Source: Hippophae tibetana
Lineage: Eukaryota > Streptophyta > Magnoliopsida > Rosales > Elaeagnaceae
Reading direction: 5' to 3'
DNA length: 64,000 bases
Assembly (NCBI GenBank): GCA_037013495.1
Contig: CM072806.1
Location: forward strand, 31,250,001 to 31,314,000
A program made the translations under genes and the position numbers. Below, one piece after another: positions 33,364-46,559 of the stretch; the first letter of the stretch is position 1, and each line of letters begins with the position of its first letter. A model generated the notes under the pieces. That model saw nothing but the letters and a program-made list of their open reading frames with translations. It was not told where the DNA came from and ran no database searches.

Positions 33364-34941
33364 GATCAATTATCAAATGAAACATCTGTGATAACCTTAA
33401 GAGTTGATATGATTGTCTAGTCAAAGACATTAAACGTGATGTTGGTTGAGAAGAAACCTAACGTTATTTTACTTATATTTTATTGTTTTTGTTTTGTAGG
33501 TTAATAAATATAGAGTGTAATGGCACAACAAGATTGAGCATTCCAATGAAAGATGTGGTGTGCCAAGATTAAGGGAGTTTTCTTTTCTTTTACTTTTTCA
33601 TATTTATATGCACACATTGGAGATAATGTGCAATTAAAGTTTGGAAGAGGGAACTTCATTCTATACTTTAGTATTTAGTATGCATTTTCAATCTTTAGAA
33701 ATTTATTTTATTTTTAGTATGATTTTAATCATGATTTGGGTAGAAATTGATAAATTGATGAAAAATAAATGCATGCATGCTTGATATGAAACGTAAGAAC
33801 CCAATGATAAAAATTGGATGTCCTAGGATAAGAAATGTAACATACTCGCTACGATACTTATATTAATCACGTGATATGCATGCTAGTTTTGATTGGACTT
33901 ATTTAAATTTTTATACACATGTTCATGATTGATTTTTGTGTTTTTATTGAGAGAAAATTGGTGGTGAGTTATACGAGTTGATGAGACCTACCATGTTTTA
34001 GAATCTATTTAATCATCTCTAGAGGAAAAATCCTAAATAATATTTAGCATAAAAACTAATTTAAGTCTTATTTGGATTGATTGAGCCTGTCAAGCTAACT
34101 ATTGTCAATATTTTTAGTCACTCATTTGAGCCCAATTAAGAACCTTTCATATCTTTAAGCCACATTTTATATCTAACCAATAAGCATTATCTTAACCTTT
34201 ACACCTTTAGCTTGTATGAAAAAGTGTGATAATGTGTTATTCAATAGAATAAGGTGGAATATAATGCACCTTATAAAACAAAAGAGAGAGAGAGAAAAAA
34301 GAAAAGGAAAAACTCACAACACAATGACCCCTTTCTAAACAAAAAACAAAAATAAAATTTGAGACTATTGTGAAGTTACAAAAGAAGATGTGGAGTAAAA
34401 GAATATGAAAAGAATGATAAGATAAGGTGCACTAAAATATCAAGTAAAAGCTCAATTGTAGTTAAAAAAATGCATAATGACTAAAAATAATTCTAAGGTA
34501 TGGAAGAGCTTAAATGTCTCCATTTATCGATCCCCACCTATGCCTTACATTACTAGCATGTAAAGCCCTTACTGATATTTGGCTAAATGCATATTTATAT
34601 TAATGGAGATGAATGTAAAAAAATAGACTTATGAGACTTTTTCGAAGATTGAATTGATTAGCATGCTCATATAGGTTGATTTAATGAGTGCATTGGATGA
34701 TATCATGTGTAACACACACATGAATCAATTCATCAAAAACTTTGCATATCCTTTTATTGATGGAATGTTAATTGATGATTATGTGAACCTCCTTGTCATA
34801 GAATTATACAACTTTTGAGGGGGATATTTTTCACTAAATATACATGTATTAATATATATATATATATATATGAATATACTACCTTTATCTAGTTAGACTT
34901 TACTTTAATTGAGGACAAGCAAATAGTTAAGTTGATGGGTG
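33364..34941 (+). other. OTA-1 3' untranslated region and polypurine tract
   Basis: No coding content. It ends with gaggacaagcaaatagttaa and gttgatgggtg directly before the 3' LTR, a decayed form of the purine-rich tract of these elements. A (TA)n run lies at about 34851-34871. Confidence 0.65.
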
Positions 34942-35230
34942 TGATGATTTTATGAAAGTATAGTCATCATGCACTATTCTTCTATGAGATTTGTTCATTT
35001 TATTCAATAAGTAATACTTTTAGAGTTAAAAATATTAAAATATAAATATTATAGTGAAAAATAATGAAAATATAGTTTCGAGAAATTTTTAAAATTGTTT
35101 GAAATTTTTATGAATTTTTTAATTTAGGATCGATATGAAGATGACACAGGGGTGGCACACAAGAAAAGGAGATGACCAATTGTCACCACATGGACACCAT
35201 GCAAATGAAGAAGGTCAATCATAATTTCCT
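34942..35230 (+). repeat. OTA-1 3' LTR, truncated
   Basis: TGATGATTTTATGAAAG start. Matches the first 290 bases of the 5' LTR and then stops matching at about 35230. The remaining 1.25 kb is missing. Confidence 0.8.
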
Positions 35231-36739
35231 TGAATATTATGATTTTCACTTAAATGATAAAAAAAATATAATTTTCACATATAAAAAAGTTTTATAAATA
35301 TAATTGTAAAAAAATAAATTTATTATTTTTAATTAGAATGCTAGATGCCTCACCTTTATTTTTTTATTTTTTATTATATTAGTAAATATTAAAATATTTA
35401 TGTAATAGATATAATTTTGCTATACTATAGGTCATCATTATGTCTATTATTTTTGTCATATATTGAATTATATATTAACAAATTACATTTAAATAAATTT
35501 TTAATTACTGTCTACTTATATAAGTTTTTGCTTATGTAAATTGTTGCAAAAATAAAAACAAATAAAAATACCTTAAAAAATTTAAACTTAATTTAATATG
35601 TGTATATAATAATTTAAATTAAAAAATTAAATTTTCAATGCAAGATTAAATACTTAAGTTCTAATATTACCTAATAAAGTACTAATAAACACATATATCT
35701 TTTAATTAAGTACCGCTAAATTTGGTGAGTTCAATTAGTTCATTATTTATAGTTTAATTTATATTTTATAATAAATTAATTTTTAAAAATATAATATTTA
35801 AAATATAAATGTAATACCTACATATAAAATGGGAGAATTTGTTCTTGGTTAGTCTTGTCATTGTGAGGACCAAAATGCCCTCACTTGTTTTTTCTTTTTC
35901 TTTTTTTCTTTTTTAAATTCTTATTTTTTTTTCTTTTTTAAATTTTTCTTTTTTTATTTTTTTATATTAATAAATATCAAAATATTTTTATAATAAATTA
36001 ATTTAGCTATTGTTTTGTCTTTTATTTTTAAGATGTATTGACTCATGTATGAACCAATACTCCTAATAATATTTCTTAAATTGCTCACTAATTATATAAG
36101 ATTTTATTTAGAGAAACTATTACAAATACACATAAACAAATAAAAGTACCTTAAAAAAGTTATTTTCAATTTTGTGCAATGTTGTTTGTGTATATAATTT
36201 TTTAAATTAAAAATTTTAAAATTTTTAATACAAGGTTAATTGCATAACTAATAATGCCTAATAAAATTATATAAAAAAATACATAAATAATTTAATTAAA
36301 TAGACCAAATTTTTTTGAGTTCAAGTTCTTCATTATTTATAATTTAATCACATTATAAAATATTAATTTATATTTTACTGATAAATTAATTTTTAAAATA
36401 TAATATTTAAATATAAATATAACAAATATATATATATATATAATTTAACTTAGTGATTATTTTTGCAACATTATAATTTCTATCAATATTTTTTTATAGT
36501 TAATAATTTAATTTTGTTATTTGTGTTTTATTTTATATCTCTTTCAAAGAACTATACAATTAAACACTTGCACAAGTACTAAACTTTTACACATAAATAA
36601 TATAAATTGTATTATAAATAAATTTATAATATTATTTAAAATTAATATTTGTGTTAATTGTATATTTTTATTAAGTAATTTTCTAAAAGAAATTTCAAAG
36701 ATTGAGCATGTTCTCATCATCCATCAATGTATGGGCTAA
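35231..36739. repeat. AT-rich DNA with a diverged direct duplication
   Basis: Two copies of about 450-480 bases, 35370-35830 and 35960-36440. They share attaataaatat.aaaatat, tttagctattgt, aaataaaa.taccttaaaaaa, tgcaaggttaa and ttcattatttataatttaa in the same order. No coding content; nature unknown. Confidence 0.65.
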
Positions 36740-37154
36740 AAATCAATTCATTCAAACATATATACTTAGCTTGACAATTTTAAAAAAATCCAATTCGATA
36801 AGTATTTAAGATCTTTCCTTAAAATATCTAGATATTATTTTAAAGATTCACCTAATTTCTAAAACAACCTAGGACATTTGCTAGTATTATTGTTTAAAGA
36901 TATTTCGTAAGTCTAGAAATAAGTCTAGAAATTTCACTTGTGATACCTCCAAGAACCAAACAACAAACCAACAAGCTTTGTAATATTTTTTCCATACTTT
37001 CAATACAAACTCATTCACCATATTTTCCTAAGTGTTCCTCTTTTCACTTTCACTAGTCTTAAATATTATTTGAGTTGCTTGCTAGCTAGGCTTACTTAGC
37101 ATTTGGGTAGATAAGTGCTACATAAGGCCTTGATAAAAGTAGGCATATGATAGT

Positions 37155-37166
37155 TGGTATTAGAGC
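37155..37166 (+). promoter_or_regulatory. CHR-1 primer-binding site
   Basis: TGGTATTAGAGC, one C-to-T change from the iMet complement. Confidence 0.8.
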
Positions 37167-37207
37167 TTGGTTGTGTGGGGGTTTGCAACTAAGGTTTTAA
37201 GAAGATC

Positions 37208-38304
37208 ATGAGCAAGGGTGCTTTCAAGAAGAACACAACAAAGACTATCATAGTGGAGGAAAATGTAACTATTGAGCATGAGCACAAAGTATTTGAAGAA
37301 ATGGAATAAAGTTTTAAGGTACATTTAACTCACATTGAATCCTATGTAAGAAAAATTAATACTAGTATGGAAGAAGTTGATAAATGTTTGGGATATTTGG
37401 AGGTCGAGAATGAAACCATGTAGGAGGTAATGGCTAGTATTAGGGATAAGGTGGATCAAACATTAAAACAAGAATTTTCCACCATGGAAGAACGCATCAT
37501 AAAACATTTTTTTCATGACCTCAACAAGGAGTTTTATACCTTGAGAGCTCATTGTAATGAACTTAAAGGTGATATGGCCTTCTGCAAACGTGCTATGGCC
37601 ATTGGGGTTGTCACCACACGTGAGGCTTCTAAGCTTGAAATTCCTAAACCCAATACATATAGGGGAAGTAGGAATGCAAGAGAGCTTAAAAGATCCTATG
37701 GGATTTGGAGCAATATTTTAAAGCCATGAATATCGAGGACGAGGCTACAAAGGTACACAATGTAACTCTCTATCTCACTGACATCGCCATGCTTTGGTAG
37801 AGAAGGAGGCATAGAGATATTGAGTGTACATGCTCTATTGATACATTTGATACTTTTAAGAAAGAAATAAAAAGGCAATTCTACCCCAAGAATGAAGAAG
37901 ATATGGCACAAAGTTACCTATAATATTTGAAGCAAACGAGGAGTATTCACGACTATATTAAAGAGTTTACCTCTCTTACTCTTGAGAACTCTGATATGTC
38001 CAAAAATGACTATTTATTCTTCTTCTTCATTGATAGACTCTAACCTTGGGCCAAGACTGAGTTCAAACATAGAGGTGCATATGATCTTGTCATTGTTATT
38101 GTCGTAGTTGAGACCTTAACTGACTACTCTAAAGACTAGTTAAGATCCAAGGACAAAAGAATTGTTCCTAGTAGAGGTGGGGGAGACAAAGGCAAAAACA
38201 TAGCCAACGGAGGTGCTTCAAGAAAACCTTATAATGGAAATGACCAAGGTAGAAGAGACATAAAACCAAAGTATAATTTCCATTTTTATGATGATCCTCA
38301 TTGA
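37208..38304 (+). pseudogene. CHR-1 gag, 5' part (broken)
   Basis: ATG at 37208 opens MSKGAFKKNTTKTIIVEENV. A stop follows at about 37307, then a coiled-coil-like region and LEIPKPNTYRGSRNARELKR. The gag core follows: AMNIEDEATKVHNVTLYLTD, IAMLW, RHRDIECTCSIDTFDTFKK, QFYPKNEEDMAQSYL, RSIHDYIKEFTSLTLENSDM. This is the plant chromovirus gag (PF03732-type, 'f.pe..e..A...l..L.q..si.dYv.eF..L'). It ends at FHFYDDPH, where OTA-2 inserted inside the zinc-knuckle codons. The knuckle residues are already partly lost. Confidence 0.85.
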
Positions 38305-40138
38305 TGATGAGCAAAACCGGCATCGTCGATCTTGCCAATACTTTGGTTTTATATTTATAAAACTCTTGCAAATGCACGAATCATTTCATAGAAAATGATA
38401 AGTATACTCCCAAGGTCGATCTAAGAAAGGAATATATGTGGTTTTAAATTTATTATTCAAACTTTTAAAAACGAAATTAAATCCTAAACATTCTGTCACA
38501 ATATTTGAGTTTTTGTATTTTCTAATCTAATAACATAAAAATAAACATAGATACAGATTCAATAAAAATTTATGAAAATTTTATCATTTATAATAGTGAA
38601 GTATTTATGGATATAATAACTAAGTTAATTATGCTTGGTCATATTATTTAGGTTATTAAATATATAAATTGATATTTATTGATTCTTTTTTATATGAATA
38701 CCACATTTGGTGGGGTTAGATATTATTTGTTAATTGAAAAAATCAATTAACACCTATGGGTGGAGTCGATAACTAATTTGGTTAATTAAATTAATTCCTT
38801 TTTTCTAAGAGATTGAAAATGAACCATTTAAATGCCACATTTGGTGAGATTAGACAGTTTAAAATTTATTCAAGGTGTTCAAATTAAACCCAAGATTCTA
38901 ATTATCTGAGTACTAACTTTTAAGTTTTAAAACTACTACTAAAAACATTTGTCAATACATTTTCAGATAATAATTCTTATAAAAACTTTTGAAATAGAGC
39001 TTCACTCTAACTACTAGGAGATTGTACTAACAAATAAAAGAGCACTACTCTAAATGAGACCGGATAACTAAACCTTAAAATCTAATTTTTAGATTTAAGT
39101 TTGTAATGAAAAATAATATATTTCTCTCTAACATCCTTAAAATAAAATCTTGAATAAAAACAAAATCAATTCATTTGAGAGATTTTTACCTATTTAATAT
39201 TTCACAAGGATAACAATGTTATTATTATATCATGTTTACAAAAGCTAGCAATGTTAAATTTAATCACAGACAAATTAAATATAACAAGTAAGAATAGAAC
39301 ATAAAAAATAACTACAAAGAAAATAAAATCATTACAATACTTTGATGCTAATTCTGTTGTTGGAAAACCTCCAAACAGACTTGCATTTGCATTTATTGAA
39401 TAAAAAAGCTAATAAATTTCAAAAACATAACTAGTTCTTCTAAAAAACAGAAGAACTCTAAACTAAGAAAAACTAAGAAATGGAGAGAAAGAAAGAGAGA
39501 AGTGTTTGGTGTTTGGTGTTTTTGAGGTGTGTTTTGGAGCGGAAAGAATGGTAGTATTTATAAGTGAGAAGAGGATGAAAAAGTGGGGAAAAATGATAAA
39601 AAAAATGGGGAAAACGCATATTAGGTGAATGATGATGTCATCGTTGATGTAGCACTAACGCAAGTAGTGGGGCGCAGTGGCAGGCGTGGATTGGGATAGA
39701 AACACGTAGATGGAGGCACGAGTTTCGGGCGGTTCATGCAGATGCACTCACAAACTTAGGTTCTAGTTCGGACGATGCTTGGCATGTTGCGCGCACTACT
39801 CAACACTGTTGGGTGCTGTTGTGCACGTTTCTCAACGTGGCTGGGCACATTGCGCACGTTATTTCGTCTTGTTTGACCCATTTTGTCCAATTTTTTCATA
39901 TTTTTGACTTTTCTTCATTTATTTCCTCCATATATTTGTGTTGTATTGCTTCAAATATATTTCTTTGAGTCTTTACATTATTTTTTAAGAAAAAATACTT
40001 GAAAAATAATAGAAATACCCGTGATTTCAAAAAGACAAATTTATATAAAAATATGATAAAATCATATAAATATATATTTTTTAATCAATTAAAATACATA
40101 AAATCATGGTAATTTTAGTGCTTTTTAAGCACTCATCA
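38305..40138 (-). repeat. OTA-2 3' LTR (1834 bp)
   Basis: Forward reading TGATGAGCAAAACCGG ... TTTTTAAGCACTCATCA. A TATA box (minus strand TATAAATAC, 39554-39562) lies inside. The segment 39620-39880 is relatively G/C-rich and corresponds to the CpG-dense block of the solo LTR. Confidence 0.9.
39554..39562 (-). promoter_or_regulatory. TATA box of the OTA-2 3' LTR
   Basis: TATAAATAC on the minus strand, conserved at the matching place in the right LTR (59610-59618) and the solo LTR (57896-57904). Confidence 0.65.
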
Positions 40139-42123
40139 CAACCCCTCAACTAGCTTCTTGCTAGTCCCTTAGCAAGAGAAGTTATAAAAACTAAAAATTA
40201 AACTATCCTAAATCACTTTCGTGGATTGACACAGTTACATTTAGTGTATGCAACAAGCCTTAAAACCCTAGGTTACCCTAGTGTACAAGTTTGAGTCTCG
40301 TGAGGGTTTTCAGTTATGATACCTACAAACATTGAACTAAATGTAAAAATTAAAAGAAATAATAAAAATAGCAACTCAAAAACTAAAATTACCACAAAAT
40401 CAAAAATTAACTTAAGAATAAAATAAAAGAAAACAACATGAAACGTAACCCAAAAATGTTTCATACTTTTTAATCTCTAAGATCATAATTAAAATCTAAA
40501 GCATAAATTATTTTAATCTTCTTAAGCAATCATGATTTATTATAATAATTAGTTGAAAATCATTTTCATATTGCATATCAAAAATGTATCAATTTAATTT
40601 TACCCAATTTCAGTGTTAGGAATCCAAATTCACTTCCACTCTATTCCTCACAAGTCAATACTCTCAAAATACTAAATCCTATAGGTTCAAACACTTGTAC
40701 TAATTTATATGTGAAAGATTTGATGTATAGAAATGAACTAATATGTTCACATATGTATAAAGAATAAAAGCTCAAAGTGTTATTTTTAACGTTGATCTCA
40801 TAAAATGAATCGAATGTATAAATTATAAAGATATCATTTATTAAAATTATTTTCATGCATAAATCAAACTCATTAAGCAAAAATTTCAAGATATATGCCT
40901 TTTACAAATGAAGAAAGTGCAATGGATTGTTTTTAGGAAATTACTTCCTATATCTTTCTTTTGTAATTAGATTTTACTAACAATTTTGTAAGCAATGTGG
41001 GTCATAGTATATAGATTATACTATATATTCTTTCTCTTTATTTTTTTAAGAGATTTTTCAATATGTTTTTTAGAGAGTGAACCCATGTACAAATTGTACA
41101 TTTTTGTAGGATTTTGGTGAGTGGTCAATTTTGTAGCTCTTATGTTTGATTTTGGTTTAGGTAACCTCAGATACGTCTCTCTCTTTTTGTAGTAGTTATG
41201 CATGAATTAGATAAAAACATATACTATCAATTTCTACTTAAATCATTTAATCTAAGCAAAAATAAATGAAAAATAATATACAACACTCTATTAAGAGGAG
41301 AACAAAAAATTCATACATCCAATGCTAATACCTATAGAGATCATCTAAAAAATTGAAGAAATAAGAAATGTGTTTGGAGTAGAAAAAATATAGTTCACTC
41401 AGAATAAAGGAAATTAAGCTCAAATTATATCTCACAAGGGTAGTTCCACTAAAAATATATTCATAAACACCGGTTTTGGGTTTAATATAATTTCCACATC
41501 TTATCAAGAAATACTAGTTATGACAAAAATTAACTAATTACCAAAAAACTAATTCATGATATGTTTTCAAAAATTAATATAATAGTGCAAAAGACTTAAC
41601 CATTTACTTAAATTTGATTTAAAGAAATGAGAAATTTTTGTGAGAAATTTTTTAAAAAACTAATTTTAAAATTCTAAAATTTACTAAACCACACAAAGAA
41701 AATAAAATCAAACACAATAAAATGAAATGTAATTTTTTTCCAATTGTTAAATGTTTTTGAAATTAAGCATGCTAACTTTTCACCACCCCTAACCTAGAAC
41801 TTACATTGCCCTCAATGTAACAATTGTATATTAAAGATAAAGAGAAAAGAGAAGAAAAATTACTTATTTCCTGAGAATGCGCAAGTAGTGATAGAGAAAT
41901 GAAGGTGCATCCATCATATTCATCATTAAAGTTCACACAGACAGATCGCTATGAACTTCTAACATCTCAAAAAATATTCTTAGTTTTAACAATTCTAAAA
42001 TTATTCACATGTAGTTAAACTAAAATAAAAAATAGAAATTAAATAAATAAATAAAATAAAACAAATAAAATAAAATTACCTAAAATGATGCGTTGCCTCC
42101 CATCCAACGCTTAGTTTAACGTC
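40139..42123 (-). other. OTA-2 3' untranslated region
   Basis: About 2 kb without coding content. The LTR side begins with the minus-strand tract gttgaggggttg, the likely polypurine tract. Near 42090 the minus strand reads actaagcgttggatgggagg, a post-integrase motif typical of these elements; a related copy occurs at about 54480-54540. Confidence 0.7.
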
Positions 42124-43360
42124 TTAGCAAGACGTAACTTTATAGTGGTAAAGATTGCTTAGCCAAATGCAATCCATTTCAGAAATGTTGTGTGGTTCTT
42201 CTAAATAAGGCTTCACACGATTCCCATTGACTTTGAATGTTTTTGTGTCTTGGAATACAATAGTTCTACTACTACATGTACAAATACCTAGACTATTTTG
42301 AATGGTCCATCTCATCTTGATCACAACTTTCCTTGAAACAATCTCAAATGAGAGTTAAATAAAAGAAATTTCATTCTAGGGTGAAGAGTCTTAGGAACTA
42401 GCCTTTTGTCATGATAGCGCTTAGTACACTCTTTGTATAATTTGGTAATCTCGTAGGCTTCATTCCTAATTTCTTCCAACTCATTAAGATGGAGTAACCA
42501 TTTTTCTTCTACTTTATCTAAATCCATTTTTAACTCTTTAATTGCCCAATAAGCCTTGTGTTTGAGTTCAACAGAAAGGTGGCACGCTTTCCCAAAGATT
42601 AACTGGTAAGGGCTCATCCCAATGGATGTTTTGTAAACAGTGTGGTATTCCCATAAGGCATTATTCAACTTAAATTCCCAATCCTTCCTTGAAGAACGCA
42701 CAGTGTGTTCCAATATTCCCTTAATTTACCTATTACTTACTTCCACTAAACTAGAAGTTTGAGGATGATATGGAGTAGCTAATTTATGTGTCATGTTGTA
42801 CTTTTCAGTAATCCATCAAAGATCTTGTTACAAAAATGGCTACCTCTATCACTTATTATAGCTCTAGGCGTTCCAAACCTGATGAATATTGAATCCTTCA
42901 GGAATTTAACAACAACATTAGCATTATTGGTTTTAGTGGGGATGGATTTTACCCACTTGGATACATAATCCATAGCAACCAAAATATATTGAAAACCATT
43001 GGATGGGGGAAAGGACCCATAAAGTCAATCCCTCATATATCGAAGAGTTCAACAACGAAATTAGATGTCAAAGGCATTTCATCTCTTTTGCTTATGTTTC
43101 CTATTATTTGATATTTATCACATTATGCATAAAATATATGAGCATCTTTAAAAATAGTGGGCTATAAGAATCCAGATGGACCAAAATGGCCCCCACAAAG
43201 AAGTTCATGACAAAACGTTAGAATGATCTTATGTTCTTCTTCAGGTACACATCTTCAAATGACTTGATCTTGACCAATCTTGTATAAATAAGGGTCATCC
43301 CATAAATAGCCCTTAATAGTTTTAAAAAACCTTTTCTTGTCTTGATATGAAGTGTTAGGT
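42124..43360 (-). pseudogene. OTA-2 integrase (broken)
   Basis: Pieces read leftwards: GIDFMGPFPPSNGF (first catalytic Asp), VAMDYVSKWVKSIPTKTNNA, FIRFGTPRAIISDRGSHFCN (second Asp), HPQTSSLVEVSNR (Glu), then [40 protein letters not shown] and [14 protein letters not shown] (42713-42321). The D,D,E core is visible over several frames. The tail at 42324-42124 (VFQDTKTFKVNGNRVKPYLE) is the typical C-terminal end. Stops and frame changes make it inactive. Confidence 0.88.
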
Positions 43361-43890
43361 CACAAAATACTAGTGGCAAGATAATTTACAATATCAACAT
43401 ACCATGGGTTCGAACCTATTGAAAATAATTGTTCATCAGAAAAGGTTTCAACTATATCTTCACTACTCTCATCTTTAAGATAATTGAAGTCAGAAATCAA
43501 CCTAGACAAATGGTCAACTACTAAGTTTTCACTTCCTTTCTTATCCTTGATTTCTAGGTCAAATTCTTGTATGAGTAAGACCCACTTGATTAATCTTGGC
43601 TTGTCATTCAATTTACTTAATAGGCATATTAAAGTAGCATGATTAGAATGCATAATCACTTTAGATCCTACTAAATAAGACCTAAATTTGTCTAAAAAAA
43701 GACTAAGCCAAGAATTCCTTTTCAGTGGTAGTATAATTAATTTGGGCATCATTGAGTGTTTTGCTAGCATAGTAGATGACATGCAAACACTTATCCACTC
43801 TTTTTCCCAAGACTTCTCTAATAGCATAATCAGAAGCGTCACACATTATTTCAAAGGGTAAAGACCAGTTTGGTGCCATAATAATAGGGG
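43361..43890 (-). pseudogene. OTA-2 RNase H
   Basis: Frame 43842-43360 contains the RNase H end: [58 protein letters not shown]. The expected VIMHTDHA has HSNHA (catalytic Asp replaced by Asn). The first part is frame-shifted. Confidence 0.8.
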
Positions 43891-43903
43891 CAAATGTTAG
43901 TTT

Positions 43904-44884
43904 CTATTTCAAGGTATTAAAGGCAATAAGACAGTCATCGTTGAAATTAAAATAAACATATGTTGATAACAAGTTACATAAGGGATGACTTATTTTAGAG
44001 AAATCTTTAATAAATCGTTTGTAAAATCCTACATGTCCTAAGAAGCTTCTTATCCCCTTCATAGATGTATAGGGAGGTAGTTTGGTAATCAATTCAACTT
44101 TTTCCTCATCAACTTCAATACCCTTGTTTGAAATTATATGTCCTAACACTATCCCTTGTTGATCCATAAAATGAATTTTCTTCCAACTAAGGGTTAGATT
44201 GCATCTTTCTAAAACCAAAGTCAATTTATGTAAGCAATCATCAAATGAGTTCCCAAAGACAGAGAAATTGTCCATGAAAATCTCAATGAATTTTTCAACC
44301 ATGTTCGAGAAAATATACATCATGCATCTTTGGAAAGTGGTGAGGGCATTGCATAACCCAAATGACATTCTTCGAAAATAAAATGTCCCAAAAGGACATG
44401 TAAATGTGGTATTTTCCTGATCTTCTGATACTATGGGTACTTGATAATATCTGGACAATCCATCTAGAAAATAGTAAAATTCATGCCCAGCTAATCTTTC
44501 CAACATTTGATCAATGAATGAAAGAGAAAAGTGATAATTTTTAGTATATAAATTCAGTTTTCTTAAATCTATACATATTCTCCATCCAGTGATTATTCTA
44601 ATGGGCACTAATTCACTTTTGTCATTTTTAACAACTGTTATCCGAGATTTCCTAGGTACCACATGCACTGGACTAACCCATTTACTATCTGTAATAGGGT
44701 AGATAATTCCTTCATCTAACAATTTAAGAATTTCTTTCTTAACTACCTCTTGCATGTTTGGGTTTAGTCTTCTTTGGGCCTCTCATATGGGTTTAGCACC
44801 ATCCTCCAAGTTGATCTTATGCATACACATTGTAGGACTAATGCCTCTTATATCCCTTATACTCCAAGCTATAGCTTTCTTAAA
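43904..44884 (-). pseudogene. OTA-2 reverse transcriptase with altered YMDD box
   Basis: One long open frame (44755-43904). It contains EILKLLDEGIIYPITDSKWV, SPVHVVPRKSRITVV, GWRICIDLRKLNLYTKNYHF and IDQMLERLAGHEFYYFLDGL (first catalytic Asp). Then follow FRRMSFGLCNALTTFQRCMM, EIFMDNFSVFGNSFDDCL and LGHIISNKGIEVDEEKVELI. The catalytic F-M-D-D box reads F-M-D-N, so the second Asp is lost by a G-to-A change. The upstream part (44884-44756) is in another frame (CMHKINLEDGAKPI). Confidence 0.9.
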
Positions 44885-45660
44885 CTATTTAAGCACTTTG
44901 ATAAGTTTCTTTTCTTGGGTTTTGGTCAAGGTTGAAGAAATTATCACTAGATAAGGTTCTCCTTCTCCCAAAAATACATATTTTAAGTGCTCAAGTAAGA
45001 CTTTGAGTTCAAGTTCAGGTGGATTGGCCTCTTTAATAGATGGAGAATTGGGTAGATTTAAAAGTGTACTAGATTTTGTCATTACTTCATCACTGTCGAG
45101 TCGTTCAAGGTACCCTTTAATTTCCTCAATTAAATCTTCTTCGATCTTTTCAAGTGTAAGAATAGTTTTAAGCTTGTCTTTTATTCTGGTTCGAGAAAAG
45201 GTGCTTTGGACAAGATTATCCAAATGGTCAATATCGAATATTTCATCAATCATAGAAATAGAAGGAAAAGATGAAAAGTCAAAAACTTTAAAATGAACAG
45301 TCTCTTCTAAGACTGTCATTGTCAAATTTCCATCTTGGATATCAATAATTGTCTTAGTAGTTTCCATAAATGGTCTACCAAGTAGTATTGTGTGCTCTCT
45401 GTCCAAGGCTAGATTTTCTTGCATATCCAGAACCATAAAGTCAACAAGTATTATCAGTTTGTCTACTTGTACCAACACACCCTCAACTATTCCCTTTGGA
45501 TATTTAAGAGATCTATCTGGAAGTTGAAGGGACATAGTTCTGGGTTTTAAATCTCCTAAATCGAGTTGTAAGAATATAGAGTAGGGCATCAAATTTATAC
45601 TAGCACCTAAATCAAGCATTACTTTAATGACCTTCCTATCCCCTATAGTTATGTTTATAA
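44885..45660 (-). pseudogene. OTA-2 protease region
   Basis: Open frame 45619-44885. Active site V-M-L-D-L-G-A-S-I-N intact at its start (MLDLGASINLMPYSIFLQL), then MSLQLPDRSLKYPKGIVEGV, LVQVDKLIILVDFMVLDM, TILLGRPFMETTKTIIDIQD and LTMTVLEETVHFKVFD. A linker toward RT follows, with PPELELKVLLEHLKYVFLGE. This is the best preserved OTA-2 segment. Confidence 0.88.
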
Positions 45661-46109
45661 TAAACTTCCAGGGTCTTTCAACTTAGACTGTAGTTTGTGC
45701 TGAAGTACAACGCTTGAAATTTATGATACTACTACTCATTCATTCAGTTTATACCTCATTTTCTTAGTGTTCAACTCTTTAAAAACCTTAGCATAAGATG
45801 GTACATTCATTATCACTTATAATAATGATAAATTGATATTTACTTTAGAAAGAATATTAAAAATATCATAGAATTGCTTATCTTGTTTGGATCCTTCAGC
45901 CAGTGTGGAAAAGGTACTTGCAGCTAGTGTGGTTCTGTTGTCTTTTGAATTTTGGGGATGTTAGATGACGCTCTGATGAATTTTTCATAAGGCTTGTTAA
46001 GTTTAACACTTGTATTTCCTTTTTACGAGATTATAATGTCACCTTCTTTGTTACCTTAACTACAAGATAAATCTTTCGAGATTTCAGGTAAACTAGTATT
46101 GACTACCTT

Positions 46110-46467
46110 ACCACTTCAAAGGGTTCTTATATCCTTCGCTTGTTCTAGTTGACTGGGAAACTTTCCTAGTTTTTTCTTTTGCATTTGTTTAGCTAGTTTC
46201 CCAACTTTAGTTTCAATCCTTTTAACTAAAGCCTTCATGGTGTTCAACCTTTGATTATTCATCAATTGGTTGTTGTGACTAACTTGAATAAAAACATTCA
46301 AGCTATCCTCTAAGGTTGGCTTAAAATATTGGCTTGGTGGGTAAAGGTGGTTTTTATTCGGCCATAGTGTTTGACATTGAGTGTAGGCTAGGTAATTGTT
46401 TTGTTTCCAATGATAGTTAGGGTGATTATAGGTGTTTGGATGATACCTTTGAAAGGATTTGACTTCC
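46110..46467 (-). pseudogene. OTA-2 gag-2, C-terminal part
   Basis: Reads SFQRYHPNTYNHPNYHWKQN, LEDSLNVFIQVSHNNQLMNN and IETKVGKLAKQMQ, the usual Gln/Asn-rich tail of Athila/Tat gag ('…SLEd.l..fiq...q....l..lE.qvGqlA'). It continues gag-2 from 53294 across the CACTA insertion. Confidence 0.85.
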
Positions 46468-46559
46468 TCACTACTACAAAAAAGGGTATTTAAGTCACTG
46501 TGTAAAGTCGGTTTTTTTTCCAAAAAACGACTTATAATGAATTTAAAGTTAGTTTAGTG

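Larger units (their letters stand above)
26277..35230 (+). mobile_element. OTA-1: Athila/Tat-type Ty3/gypsy element
   Basis: Complete in order but decayed: 5' LTR 26277-27827, primer site 27834-27851, gag 28082-29240, protease about 29530-30290, RT 30600-31560, RNase H 31561-32090, integrase 32142-33363, long 3' untranslated region, polypurine tract before 34942, and a 3' LTR truncated at about 35230. The tRNA-Asp-type primer site and the sequence gaggacaagcaaatagttaa before the 3' LTR are typical of the Athila/Tat clade. Every gene has stops or frameshifts. Confidence 0.88.

Noticed and set aside
40139-42123. Small genes in the OTA-2 3' region (for example 41021-41203, 41325-41507)
   Set aside because: Short AT-rich frames with no motif, inside a known non-coding part of the element.
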